Assembly (NCBI GenBank): GCA_910579285.1
Contig: CAJTTT010000035.1
Coordinates: forward strand, 1-6,022
Source: an uncultured Lachnospiraceae bacterium
GTDB taxonomy: Bacteria > Bacillota > Clostridia > Lachnospirales > Lachnospiraceae
Length of the DNA stretch: 6,022 nt
Direction of reading: 5' to 3'
Shown here: positions 1-5,769 of the stretch, in pieces
How the letters are laid out: each line of letters opens with the position of its first letter
How positions within the stretch are numbered: position 1 is the first letter of the stretch
Program-made: the position numbers and the translations under genes
Notes under the pieces: generated by a model
What the model saw: the letters and a program-made list of their open reading frames with translations, nothing else
Databases searched by the model: none
Told to the model about the DNA's origin: nothing

Positions 1-64
1 CACGCTCGATTCAGAGAACGCTTCGCATTCTCCTTGAATATTTTACGCTATCGCAATTTCCTAT
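1..64. repeat. Copy 1 of a palindrome-rich intergenic repeat, upstream of the tetR-type gene
   Basis: This stretch matches 722-785 without gaps at 56 of 64 positions by hand alignment. The first 46 bases carry only three differences. Bases 2-11 (ACGCTCGATT) are identical to the right arm of the palindrome at 709-732, so the left arm of this copy probably lies just outside the window. Bases 9-39 can fold: ATTCA (9-13) with TGAAT (35-39), and GAGAACGC (14-21) with GCATTCTC (25-32), with one mismatch in the inner stem and a TTC loop. The copy ends about 20 bases before the regulator start. I do not recognise a named repeat family. Confidence 0.75.
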
Positions 65-69
65 TAAAA

Positions 70-76
70 AGAAAGG
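70..76 (+). promoter_or_regulatory. Weak ribosome binding site of the TetR-family gene
   Basis: AGAAAGG lies nine bases before the ATG at 86. It is a weaker Shine-Dalgarno match than the AGGAGG-type sites of the other genes here, which would fit low expression of a regulator. It supports the ATG at 86 as the start. Confidence 0.5.
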
Positions 77-85
77 CGCTTCACT

Positions 86-706
86 ATGGCAGACACCCAG
101 AAATACGACAGAATTTTAGATGCGCTCCAGCAGCTTATGATCGATGAGAGCATACAGAATATCTCGGTCAGTGACATCGCCGCCAAAGCGGGCATTGGCA
201 AAGGCAGCATCTATTATTATTTTCCTTCAAAAGAAGCAATTTTAGACGCGCTGATCAGAAGAAATTATGAAGCGCCCTTACAGACGGCAAAGCAGCTGGC
301 TGACCAGACGGATATCCCGCCCTTTACACGGATGGCCATGCTGTTTCAGGCCTGCCGCAGTTCGGCGGCCGCTTTCTTAAAACAGGGCAGTGAAAAAAGC
401 AGAACCATCACGCTGCAGGAGTCCGCTTACCTGCACCAGAAATACTTAAATTATCTGATTTCGGAATTAAAGCCAAACCTGGCAAAGATCATCAGACAGG
501 GGATTTTGACCGGTGAAATCCATTTTGACTTTCCAGAGGCACTGGCGGAAATTGTACTGATTGTTCTCGGCGTAAAGCTGAACAACACGTTTCTCTCCAC
601 AACGCCAGAGGACTGCGAATACACCATACGGGGACTGATCTCCCTGTTAGAGCAGGGAACCGGGCTTTCCGAAGGAACTCTAAGTTATCTGAACTTAACC
701 GAATAA
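86..706 (+). CDS. TetR/AcrR-family transcriptional regulator
   Basis: A 206-aa protein of typical TetR length. The N-terminal DNA-binding domain covers about residues 5-55. Its helix-turn-helix spans roughly 26-46 (ISVSDIAAKAGIGKGSIYYYF), with the recognition helix around GKGSIYYYF and the usual FPSKEAIL continuation at 46-53. The remainder, about 60-206, is a helical ligand-binding and dimerisation region with no recognisable ligand signature. No signal peptide or membrane segment is seen. Family members usually act as dimeric repressors released by a small molecule. The gene lies on the same strand as the GH112 phosphorylase, 152 bases upstream, and both share the same upstream repeat, so control of itself and the phosphorylase is a reasonable inference but not proven. 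TetR proteins often regulate divergent or efflux genes, and the gene upstream lies outside the window. The family call is secure; the target is not. Confidence 0.93.
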   Translation: MADTQKYDRILDALQQLMIDESIQNISVSDIAAKAGIGKGSIYYYFPSKEAILDALIRRNYEAPLQTAKQLADQTDIPPFTRMAMLFQACRSSAAAFLKQGSEKSRTITLQESAYLHQKYLNYLISELKPNLAKIIRQGILTGEIHFDFPEALAEIVLIVLGVKLNNTFLSTTPEDCEYTIRGLISLLEQGTGLSEGTLSYLNLTE

Positions 707-708
707 CA

Positions 709-732
709 AATCGAGCGTCGGCACGCTCGATT
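709..732. repeat. Perfect 10-bp inverted repeat just after the tetR-type stop codon
   Basis: Arms AATCGAGCGT (709-718) and ACGCTCGATT (723-732) are exact reverse complements around a CGGC loop (719-722). It begins three bases after the stop codon. No run of T follows, so a standard intrinsic terminator is unlikely. As RNA it would form a strong hairpin; as DNA its dyad symmetry and 24-bp length suit a TetR-type operator. The right arm recurs at 2-11, and a related palindrome sits at 795-813. Confidence 0.7.
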
Positions 733-785
733 CAGAGAATGCTTCGCATTCTCCCTGAATGTTTTACACGATTGCACTTTTCTAT
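722..785. repeat. Copy 2 of the palindrome-rich intergenic repeat, upstream of the phosphorylase gene
   Basis: This is the partner of 1-64, offset by exactly 721 bases with no gaps and eight mismatches by hand alignment. Its core folds better than copy 1: GAGAATGC (735-742) pairs perfectly with GCATTCTC (746-753) around TTC, and ATTCA (730-734) pairs with TGAAT (756-760), leaving CC (754-755) bulged. A short TTTT (762-765) follows. The copies differ at stem position 19 (C) versus 740 (T), and only copy 2 has full pairing there. The two copies flank the regulator gene as direct repeats. Confidence 0.75.
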
Positions 786-794
786 AGAACAACA

Positions 795-840
795 AATCGA
801 ACGCTGTTCGATTGTGAGATCCGCTCCGCGGACTCGAATA
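795..840. repeat. Third, shorter relative of the two-hairpin element in the phosphorylase leader
   Basis: AATCGAAC (795-802) and GTTCGATT (806-813) are perfect inverted arms around GCT. A second stem follows: GAG (816-818) with CTC (833-835) and TCCGC (820-824) with GCGGA (828-832) around TCC, with A819 bulged. The order (AATCGA...TCGATT palindrome, a few bases, GAGA...CTC hairpin, then GAATA) is the same as at 709-760, although stem bases differ. Different bases with kept pairing argue for a structural or dyad constraint rather than simple duplication. It ends six bases before the ribosome binding site of the phosphorylase. Confidence 0.6.
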
Positions 841-845
841 AAAAA

Positions 846-851
846 AGGAGG
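846..851 (+). promoter_or_regulatory. Strong ribosome binding site that fixes the phosphorylase start
   Basis: AGGAGG follows a run of seven A residues and lies seven bases before the ATG at 859. The in-frame ATG at 739 has no such site and would translate through the hairpin repeats. The start at 859 is therefore chosen. Confidence 0.88.
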
Positions 852-858
852 ATCATAC

Positions 859-3027
859 ATGCAAGAAAACAACCTCACCGGGCGGCTGACGCTGCCCACA
901 GATGTGGATATGGTGGAGGAAACCATACGGCTTAAGAATCTCTTAGGGGCGGACGCCCTGCGGGACTGTGACGGGACGGACATGCCTGAGGCGCTGTTAT
1001 CCCAGGACGCGAAAATCTACGCCACCTACTACACCACCAGAAAGGATAATGCCTGGGCTGAGGCAAATCCCGAAGAAATCCAGCAGGAATACCTGATCAG
1101 CGACCGGGTAACTGCCAGGGACAAAACCCTGCGCATCCGCCTGATGAAAGGATTTCACACACAGCAGCTTAAGGTGAATACCATTGACGACCCCAAACGC
1201 TGGTGGGAAGTCATCGACAGGACCACGGGAGAAATTGTCTCCACGGACCACTGGCAGTACGATGAGAGCACGGGCGAAGTGGTAATCGACACCGTTCCCT
1301 ATCATCAATATACCGTAAGTTTTCTTGCTTTCCTGATCTGGGATCCCGTGCATATGTACAACTTTATCACCAACGACTGGAAGGACGCCCCTCACCAGCT
1401 CACCTTTGATGTGCGCCAGCCAAAGACACAGGCTTATGTGAAGGAGAAGCTGCGCCGCTGGTGTGAGGAAAATCCCAGTGTGGACGTGGTGCGCTTCACG
1501 ACCTTTTTCCACCAGTTCACTCTGACCTTTGACGACCAGAAGCGGGAAAAGTTCGTGGAATGGTTCGGCTACAGCGCCAGCGTCAGCCCCTATATTCTGG
1601 AGCAGTTTGAAAAGTGGGCCGGCTACCCGTTCCGCCCGGAATACATTGTGGACCAAGGTTACCACAACTCCATCTTCCGCCGACCCTCAAAGCAGTTCTT
1701 AGACTTTGTGGAATTCCAGCAGATCGAGGTGAGCAAGCTTGCCAAAGAGCTGGTTGATATTGTCCACAGTTACGGCAAGGAAGCCATGATGTTTTTAGGC
1801 GACCACTGGATCGGCACAGAGCCTTTCGGCAAATACTTTAAAAACATCGGACTGGATGCGGTGGTAGGATCCGTGGGAGACGGCGTCACCCTGCGCATGA
1901 TCTCCGACATACAGGGCGTAACCTATACGGAAGGCCGGCTTCTGCCCTACTTCTTCCCTGATGTGTTCACCGAGGGCGGCGATCCCATCGGTGAGTCAAA
2001 AGACAACTGGATGAAAGCGCGCCGGGCAATCCTGCGCTCTCCCGTGGACCGAATCGGCTACGGCGGCTATCTGAAACTGGCAAACGAGTGGCCCGGCTTT
2101 ATTGACCGTATCAGTCAAGTCGTGGCGGAGTTCCGGCAGATCCATGCCAACATGCAGGGATCCCAGGCATACACCGCCCCCTTTAAAGTAGCTGTCCTCA
2201 ACAGCTGGGGAAATCTGCGCCGCTGGATGGCAAACCAGGTACACCACGCTCTCTGGTACCGCGAAATCTATTCCTATGTAGGTGTGATTGAGGCTCTGAG
2301 CGGCATGCCCATCGATGTGGAATTCATTACTTTTGAGGAGATGAAGCAGGGAATTGATCCGGCCATCCGGGTTATCATAAACGCCGGGGATGCTTACACC
2401 GCTTTCAGCGGCGGTGAGGTCTGGAAAGATTCCGAACTGGTCTGCGCTCTGCGCCGTTTCGTGGATGAGGGCGGCGGCTTTATCGGTGTGGGAGAACCCA
2501 CTGCCTGCCAGTATCAGGGACGCTACTTCCAGTTGAGTGACGTTCTCGGCGTGGACAGAGAGCTGGGCTTCTCCATGAGCACTGACAAGTACAATGAACT
2601 GAACAGGGAACACTTTATTCTGGAAGATGTGACAGGCAGCATTGATTTCGGCGAAGGAAAGAGCCGCATCTACGCCCAGGGTGAAAACTACCAGATTCTT
2701 GATATGGACGGTAAGTACAGCCGTCTTGTGGTCAACGAATACGGCAAGGGACGCAGCGTCTACTTCACGGGACTGCCCTACTCCCCGCAGAACTGCCGCA
2801 TTCTGCTGCGCGCCATCTACTATGCAGCCCACAGAGAAGAGGAGATGAAAAAATACTACGTCACCGATGTGGAAACTGAGATCGCTGTCTTTGAAAAGAC
2901 GGGGATGATTGCCGTGATCAACAACACGCAGGAACAGAAGAAAACCGACCTCTACATGGACGGCGTTCTCAAAATGCATCTTGATCTCGCGCCTATGGAG
3001 CTCAAGTGGATCAACTATAAAGAATAA
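859..3027 (+). CDS. gnpA: 1,3-beta-galactosyl-N-acetylhexosamine phosphorylase (GH112)
   Basis: A 722-aa cytoplasmic enzyme with no signal peptide. GH112 enzymes use phosphate to cleave galacto-N-biose or lacto-N-biose into galactose 1-phosphate and GalNAc or GlcNAc, saving ATP when mucin or milk glycans are used. The N-terminal half (about 1-440) is the barrel-like catalytic domain with hallmark stretches YYTTRKDNAWA (57-67), WDPVHMYNFITNDW (161-174), VRFTTFFHQF (211-220) and FLGDHWIGTEPFG (312-324). A middle alpha/beta domain (about 442-657, with VGEPTACQYQGRYFQL) and a small C-terminal beta domain ending at ELKWINYKE follow. From memory of the Bifidobacterium enzyme, catalytic Asp313 corresponds to D315, and N166, R210 and R358 correspond to N168, R212 and R360; all are kept. 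Pro163-Val164 match the Pro-Val I associate with mixed GNB/LNB use. The related galactosyl-rhamnose specificity within GH112 cannot be excluded. No sugar kinase, uridylyltransferase or transporter is next to it here. Family very secure, substrate moderately so. Confidence 0.95.
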   Translation: MQENNLTGRLTLPTDVDMVEETIRLKNLLGADALRDCDGTDMPEALLSQDAKIYATYYTTRKDNAWAEANPEEIQQEYLISDRVTARDKTLRIRLMKGFHTQQLKVNTIDDPKRWWEVIDRTTGEIVSTDHWQYDESTGEVVIDTVPYHQYTVSFLAFLIWDPVHMYNFITNDWKDAPHQLTFDVRQPKTQAYVKEKLRRWCEENPSVDVVRFTTFFHQFTLTFDDQKREKFVEWFGYSASVSPYILEQFEKWAGYPFRPEYIVDQGYHNSIFRRPSKQFLDFVEFQQIEVSKLAKELVDIVHSYGKEAMMFLGDHWIGTEPFGKYFKNIGLDAVVGSVGDGVTLRMISDIQGVTYTEGRLLPYFFPDVFTEGGDPIGESKDNWMKARRAILRSPVDRIGYGGYLKLANEWPGFIDRISQVVAEFRQIHANMQGSQAYTAPFKVAVLNSWGNLRRWMANQVHHALWYREIYSYVGVIEALSGMPIDVEFITFEEMKQGIDPAIRVIINAGDAYTAFSGGEVWKDSELVCALRRFVDEGGGFIGVGEPTACQYQGRYFQLSDVLGVDRELGFSMSTDKYNELNREHFILEDVTGSIDFGEGKSRIYAQGENYQILDMDGKYSRLVVNEYGKGRSVYFTGLPYSPQNCRILLRAIYYAAHREEEMKKYYVTDVETEIAVFEKTGMIAVINNTQEQKKTDLYMDGVLKMHLDLAPMELKWINYKE

Positions 3028-3038
3028 GGAACTTACAT

Positions 3039-3072
3039 GCTCCCGCCTTCTGTCTGTGCAGAAGGCGGGAGC
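3039..3072. terminator. Perfect 14-bp inverted repeat between convergent genes, probable transcript end
   Basis: GCTCCCGCCTTCTG (3039-3052) pairs perfectly with CAGAAGGCGGGAGC (3059-3072) around a six-base loop. It starts 11 bases after the phosphorylase stop and ends 26 bases before the end of the convergent Rpn-type gene, so it could serve both. Neither side has a clear T-run in the right orientation: TGCTATGAAAAAAG follows on the + strand and GCATGTAAG on the - strand. It may be a U-poor terminator or a 3'-end stabilising hairpin. Confidence 0.55.
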
Positions 3073-3098
3073 TGCTATGAAAAAAGCAGACGATGCGG

Positions 3099-4067
3099 TT
3101 ACACCGTTAAATCGGTGAATATCTGCTCAATAACAGAAACTTCTTCTTCCAGTTCTTCCGCAATTTCCAGAATCGTTTTGCCCTTGGAACGTTTTTTCTG
3201 TACTTGCTCCCTGAGCTTTTCATTACGGCCTTTACCAAGTCCAATCTCTATGCCTTTCTCTATGCCTTTCTCCATGCCCTCTTTTATTCCCTCTTCCTTT
3301 CCCTCCTTAAAAAGCGTCCTGAAATGCTTTTTCTCATCATACTCGGTTAATATCATATGCAGCACCTCCGCCTTCTGTTTTGTCAGGATATCCTTGAGTA
3401 TCCCCTTATCAATGCAGGTGTCGATAGCTGTGTGGACAGCCTCTTCCCTACGCATTCCGCTTCGTATATTCTCCTCTATCTCTGCAGAAAATTCCGAATA
3501 CTCCCACAGCCTGCGGCATTTCTCCATAAGCGCCTGATTATAACCACGGTTGATGTTCAACACCTCACAGGTACATTCCAGACAGCCGCTTCCCCGTCCT
3601 GTGGAAAAGGAATCCGAAAGGTAGAGCATCAAATTGTCTGTCTGCATACCGGCACCGTTATAAAAGACAATATATACGGGTGTAGGCAGATCCACACGTT
3701 TCGTTCCGTAAATGTCCTCACTTCGGGAGGCAAGAAGCCCCTCAAACTGCTGGGCAAAATAGAACAATCCCCGCAAGGGCATATTGGAATTCCATGTGCT
3801 TTGATGTTCATACAGATGCAGGGTATTTCCGATCATAAAGGACAGATCGTTCTTCATTTTCATAAAGATCACGTCCTCCATAGTGATTACCTCAAGCTCC
3901 TCAGGGTTCTGGTATGTACTGCCGTTTAAAGCATTATAAAGATCCAGCAGATCCCGTTTGTCCTGAAAAAGATGTCTGAAAAGTACATCCTTGTACTTTC
4001 GGTTATGTCGGAGCCTTCTCCACCAGTTTCCATGCGCAAACCATTTCTCTGTTTTCCGTTTTGTCAT
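3099..4067 (-). CDS. Rpn family recombination-promoting nuclease / putative transposase (PD-(D/E)XK fold)
   Basis: A 322-aa protein beginning MTKRKTEKWF. The ATG at 4067 is preceded by GGAGG seven bases upstream; the longer frame would need a TTG at 4097 with no such site. The N-terminal part has the family pattern YKDVLFRHLFQDKRDLLDLYNAL (about 25-47), then NDLSFMIGNTLHLYEHQST (73-91), where D74, E87 and Q89 fit the D...ExQ variant of the PD-(D/E)XK nuclease site. NMPLRGLFYFA and PVYIVFYNG follow, as in the PDDEXK transposase group. The C-terminal half is charged and helical, with Glu-Lys-Gly-Ile/Met repeats (about 254-280) and a final helix pair, TILEIAEELEEEVSVIEQI (298-316). Relatives such as RpnA promote RecA-independent recombination and DNA cleavage; no terminal inverted repeats are seen, so it is a gene and not a complete insertion sequence. 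It appears intact. Family fairly secure, biological role uncertain. Confidence 0.88.
   Translation of the reverse strand: MTKRKTEKWFAHGNWWRRLRHNRKYKDVLFRHLFQDKRDLLDLYNALNGSTYQNPEELEVITMEDVIFMKMKNDLSFMIGNTLHLYEHQSTWNSNMPLRGLFYFAQQFEGLLASRSEDIYGTKRVDLPTPVYIVFYNGAGMQTDNLMLYLSDSFSTGRGSGCLECTCEVLNINRGYNQALMEKCRRLWEYSEFSAEIEENIRSGMRREEAVHTAIDTCIDKGILKDILTKQKAEVLHMILTEYDEKKHFRTLFKEGKEEGIKEGMEKGIEKGIEIGLGKGRNEKLREQVQKKRSKGKTILEIAEELEEEVSVIEQIFTDLTV
3247..3282. repeat. In-frame 12-bp tandem repeat in the Rpn-type gene
   Basis: TCTATGCCTTTC occurs exactly at 3247-3258 and 3259-3270, and a degenerate third unit continues at 3271-3282. Read on the minus strand it encodes the four-residue Glu-Lys-Gly-Ile/Met units of the C-terminal repeat region. 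A 12-bp unit keeps the reading frame, so copy number can change without breaking the protein. Confidence 0.85.
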
Positions 4068-4074
4068 ACATTTT

Positions 4075-4079
4075 CCTCC
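4075..4079 (-). promoter_or_regulatory. Ribosome binding site that decides the Rpn-type start
   Basis: Minus-strand GGAGG lies seven bases before the ATG at 4067. The five bases upstream of it, with its first base, complete a TATAAT hexamer at 4080-4085, 17 bases downstream of TTGTAT (4103-4108). If that were the promoter, the transcript would begin within or after this site, so the hexamer is more likely coincidental or the mRNA nearly leaderless. Confidence 0.8.
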
Positions 4080-4146
4080 ATTATACAGTTTTTTCAAATA
4101 GAATACAAGGGATTGTCTCCGATGAACCCGGAAAGAATCTTAAGAC

Positions 4147-4169
4147 TGCAGGCGGTTGATCCGCCTGCA
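4147..4169. terminator. Perfect 9-bp hairpin in the purF to Rpn-type gene gap
   Basis: TGCAGGCGG (4147-4155) pairs with CCGCCTGCA (4161-4169) around TTGAT. It lies downstream of the purF stop and upstream of the Rpn-type start, both on the minus strand. On the minus strand it is followed by GTCTTAAGATTCTTTCC, which is only partly T-rich, so it could be a weak purF terminator or a leader hairpin of the nuclease gene. On the + strand TTTGCTTTG follows, but no + strand gene needs ending there. Confidence 0.45.
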
Positions 4170-4188
4170 TTTGCTTTGTATAGACTAA

Positions 4189-4217
4189 AAGATATCACAG
4201 ACAATAGAAGTATGCAA
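4189..4217 (-). promoter_or_regulatory. Candidate promoter for the Rpn-type gene
   Basis: On the minus strand TTGCAT (4212-4217) and TATCTT (4189-4194) are spaced by 17 bases, with TGA immediately before the second hexamer as in an extended -10. Transcription would start near 4182 and give a leader of about 115 nt containing the hairpin at 4147-4169. The match is imperfect and judged by eye. Confidence 0.3.
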
Positions 4218-4230
4218 GCGATATATTTTA

Positions 4231-4249
4231 TCCCCGAAACTGCCGGGGA
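4231..4249. other. Short GC palindrome downstream of purF
   Basis: TCCCCG (4231-4236) and CGGGGA (4244-4249) form a 6-bp stem. A second small stem, CCGCT (4259-4263) with AGCGG (4271-4275), lies closer to the purF stop. Neither is followed by a T-run on the minus strand, so they are weak terminator candidates. They are the only other structure seen between 4217 and the purF end. Confidence 0.35.
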
Positions 4250-4283
4250 GCATAGGCGCCGCTCTGTTTTAGCGGTTTTGCAG

Positions 4284-5684
4284 TCAGTACAGACGATTTT
4301 CCAGGCAGCCGCTGCAATCTACAGGGTACACCCCGTCAAAGCACGCCTTGCACAGCGGCAGACCTCCCGTCATCTCAGAAAGATCTTCTATACACAGATA
4401 ACCGAGAGAGTCCGCCCCGATCATCTCCCGGATCGCCTCCACACTGTAGTTTGCCGCGATAAGCTGGGAATCGGAAGGCACATCAGTGCCAAAATAGCAC
4501 GGATATAGAAAAGGCGGCGAGCTGATTCTCACATGCACTTCTCCTGCTCCTGCCTCCTTCAACATACGAATCAGCTTGGCAATGGTGGTTCCCCTCACAA
4601 TGGAATCATCCACCAGCACGATCCGCTTGTCTTTTACCGCCGGTTCCAGCACGCTCAGCTTCATACGGACAGCGTCTTCCCGCTCCTTCTGGGTAGGCTT
4701 TATGAACGTTCTGCCTATGTAGCCGTTCTTATAAAACACCTGTCTGAAAGGAATCCCGCTTTTCCGCGCGTATCCCTGCGCCGCCGGAAGCCCCGACTCC
4801 GGCACTCCTGTCACTAAATCTGCCTCCACGGGATAGGACTCTGCCAGCAGCTCCCCCGCACGGATTCTGGCGTCATACACCCGCATGCCGTCCATCGTAC
4901 TGTCCAATCTGGCAAAATAAATATACTCGAAGCTGCAGTGGGCGCACCGCTCCGCCTTCGGCAGCATCTGAGACCGTATCTCCCCGCCGGAAATCGTGAC
5001 CACTTCCCCCGGCAGAATATCCCGCACAAAAGAAGCTTCCACAGCATCCAGCGCGCAGGACTCCGAAGCCAGCACATACGTCTGTCCCCGTTTTCCCAGA
5101 CAAAGCGGCTTCAATCCATAGGGATCCCGCACCCCGATAAGCTTTCTGGGACTCATAATAACCAGTGCATAGCCTCCCTTTATTTTCAGGGCCGTCCTGT
5201 ATACCGCCTCCTCCACCGCCGTCGAGTGCACCCGTTCCCTCGCGATATGAAAAGCAATCACTTCTGAATCCGTGGTGGTGTGAAAAACCGCCCCGTTCTG
5301 GATCAGCTCCCATCTCAGTTCCGGCGTGTTAATCAAATTACCATTATGGGCAAGCGCAAGCGTTCCCTTAATATAGGATAGAACAAGAGGCTGGGCATTC
5401 CCTGCCACAGACGCCCCTGTCGTGGAATAGCGCACATGGCCAAGTCCAAGATTCCCATCCATTTTCTCCAGAACCTCTTTCGTGAACACCTCGCTTACCA
5501 GACCGAGATCCTTGTGAAAGCACACATTGCCCCGCTCCCTATCGGTTCTGGAAACCGCTATGCCGCAGGCCTCCTGTCCTCTGTGCTGTAATGCCGTCAG
5601 TCCGCAGTAGAGCCACGGCGCCACATTTTCCCCTTCCGATCCGTACATGCCCACCACACCGCAGGCCTCCTTTATTCCAGCCAT
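4284..5684 (-). CDS. purF: Amidophosphoribosyltransferase (glutamine PRPP amidotransferase)
   Basis: A 466-aa enzyme that transfers ammonia from glutamine to PRPP to make 5-phosphoribosylamine, the first committed step of purine synthesis, in the cytoplasm. Numbered from the ATG at 5684: the N-terminal Ntn-hydrolase glutaminase has catalytic Cys8 (EACGVVGMYG) after a short propeptide that is presumably removed, then RYSTTG (86-91), HNGN (113-116) and D139. The C-terminal PRTase domain has the PRPP loop RIVLVDDSIVRGT (354-366). Cysteines at 250, 396, 445 and 448 match the four 4Fe-4S ligand positions of the Bacillus-type enzyme as I recall them, so this is the Fe-S class. An ATG at 5690 is also in frame but only one base from AGGAGG; the ATG at 5684 is seven bases away and is preferred. 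No other pur gene lies beside it in the window. The protein ends with an extra Cys-x-x-Cys pair (457, 460). Identification is very secure. Confidence 0.97.
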   Translation of the reverse strand: MAGIKEACGVVGMYGSEGENVAPWLYCGLTALQHRGQEACGIAVSRTDRERGNVCFHKDLGLVSEVFTKEVLEKMDGNLGLGHVRYSTTGASVAGNAQPLVLSYIKGTLALAHNGNLINTPELRWELIQNGAVFHTTTDSEVIAFHIARERVHSTAVEEAVYRTALKIKGGYALVIMSPRKLIGVRDPYGLKPLCLGKRGQTYVLASESCALDAVEASFVRDILPGEVVTISGGEIRSQMLPKAERCAHCSFEYIYFARLDSTMDGMRVYDARIRAGELLAESYPVEADLVTGVPESGLPAAQGYARKSGIPFRQVFYKNGYIGRTFIKPTQKEREDAVRMKLSVLEPAVKDKRIVLVDDSIVRGTTIAKLIRMLKEAGAGEVHVRISSPPFLYPCYFGTDVPSDSQLIAANYSVEAIREMIGADSLGYLCIEDLSEMTGGLPLCKACFDGVYPVDCSGCLENRLY

Positions 5685-5691
5685 TTTCATT

Positions 5692-5697
5692 CCTCCT
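5692..5697 (-). promoter_or_regulatory. Ribosome binding site that decides the purF start
   Basis: Minus-strand AGGAGG is one base from the ATG at 5690 and seven bases from the in-frame ATG at 5684. The second spacing is normal for this organism (the same as for the phosphorylase and the nuclease gene), so the shorter protein beginning MAGIKEACG is preferred. Confidence 0.8.
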
Positions 5698-5701
5698 CAC
5701 A

Positions 5702-5729
5702 GACAGAGGGATTCCGCCTTTTCTCTGTC
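5702..5729 (-). other. Hairpin in the purF leader next to the ribosome binding site
   Basis: On the minus strand GACAGAG (5729-5723) pairs with CTCTGTC (5708-5702) around a 14-base loop, ending four bases before AGGAGG. It could affect translation initiation. I could not match this leader to a purine riboswitch core, and no longer conserved RNA is recognised. Confidence 0.4.
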
Positions 5730-5769
5730 ATTGCCTGTCGCCTTCTGACTCTGCTTATACGCGCAGAAA

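Noticed and set aside
1..785. Direct repeats as ends of a mobile element carrying the regulator
   Set aside because: No transposase is enclosed and the repeats are palindrome-rich intergenic elements rather than target duplications or terminal repeats.
739..858. In-frame upstream extension of the phosphorylase (40 codons from the ATG at 739)
   Set aside because: It runs through the hairpin repeats, has no ribosome binding site, and lacks family-like sequence; AGGAGG is correctly placed for the ATG at 859.
997..2979. Long minus-strand open frames (997-1665 and 1996-2979) opposite the phosphorylase
   Set aside because: They are antisense to a clearly real GH112 gene, show no family motifs, and arise from its codon use.
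3247..3282. CRISPR-like array
   Set aside because: The 12-bp units are contiguous with no spacers and lie inside a coding region.
3450..3476. Another copy of the palindromic repeat inside the Rpn-type gene (CGCATTCCGCTTCG)
   Set aside because: Only a short partial resemblance, without the flanking arms, inside well-explained coding sequence.
3037..3929. Plus-strand open frames (3037-3537, 3357-3929) over the Rpn-type gene
   Set aside because: Low-complexity or unrecognisable translations opposite a gene with clear family motifs.
3972..4508. Plus-strand open frame spanning the Rpn-type start, the intergenic gap and the purF end
   Set aside because: No ribosome binding site or recognisable motifs, and it overlaps two supported genes in antisense.
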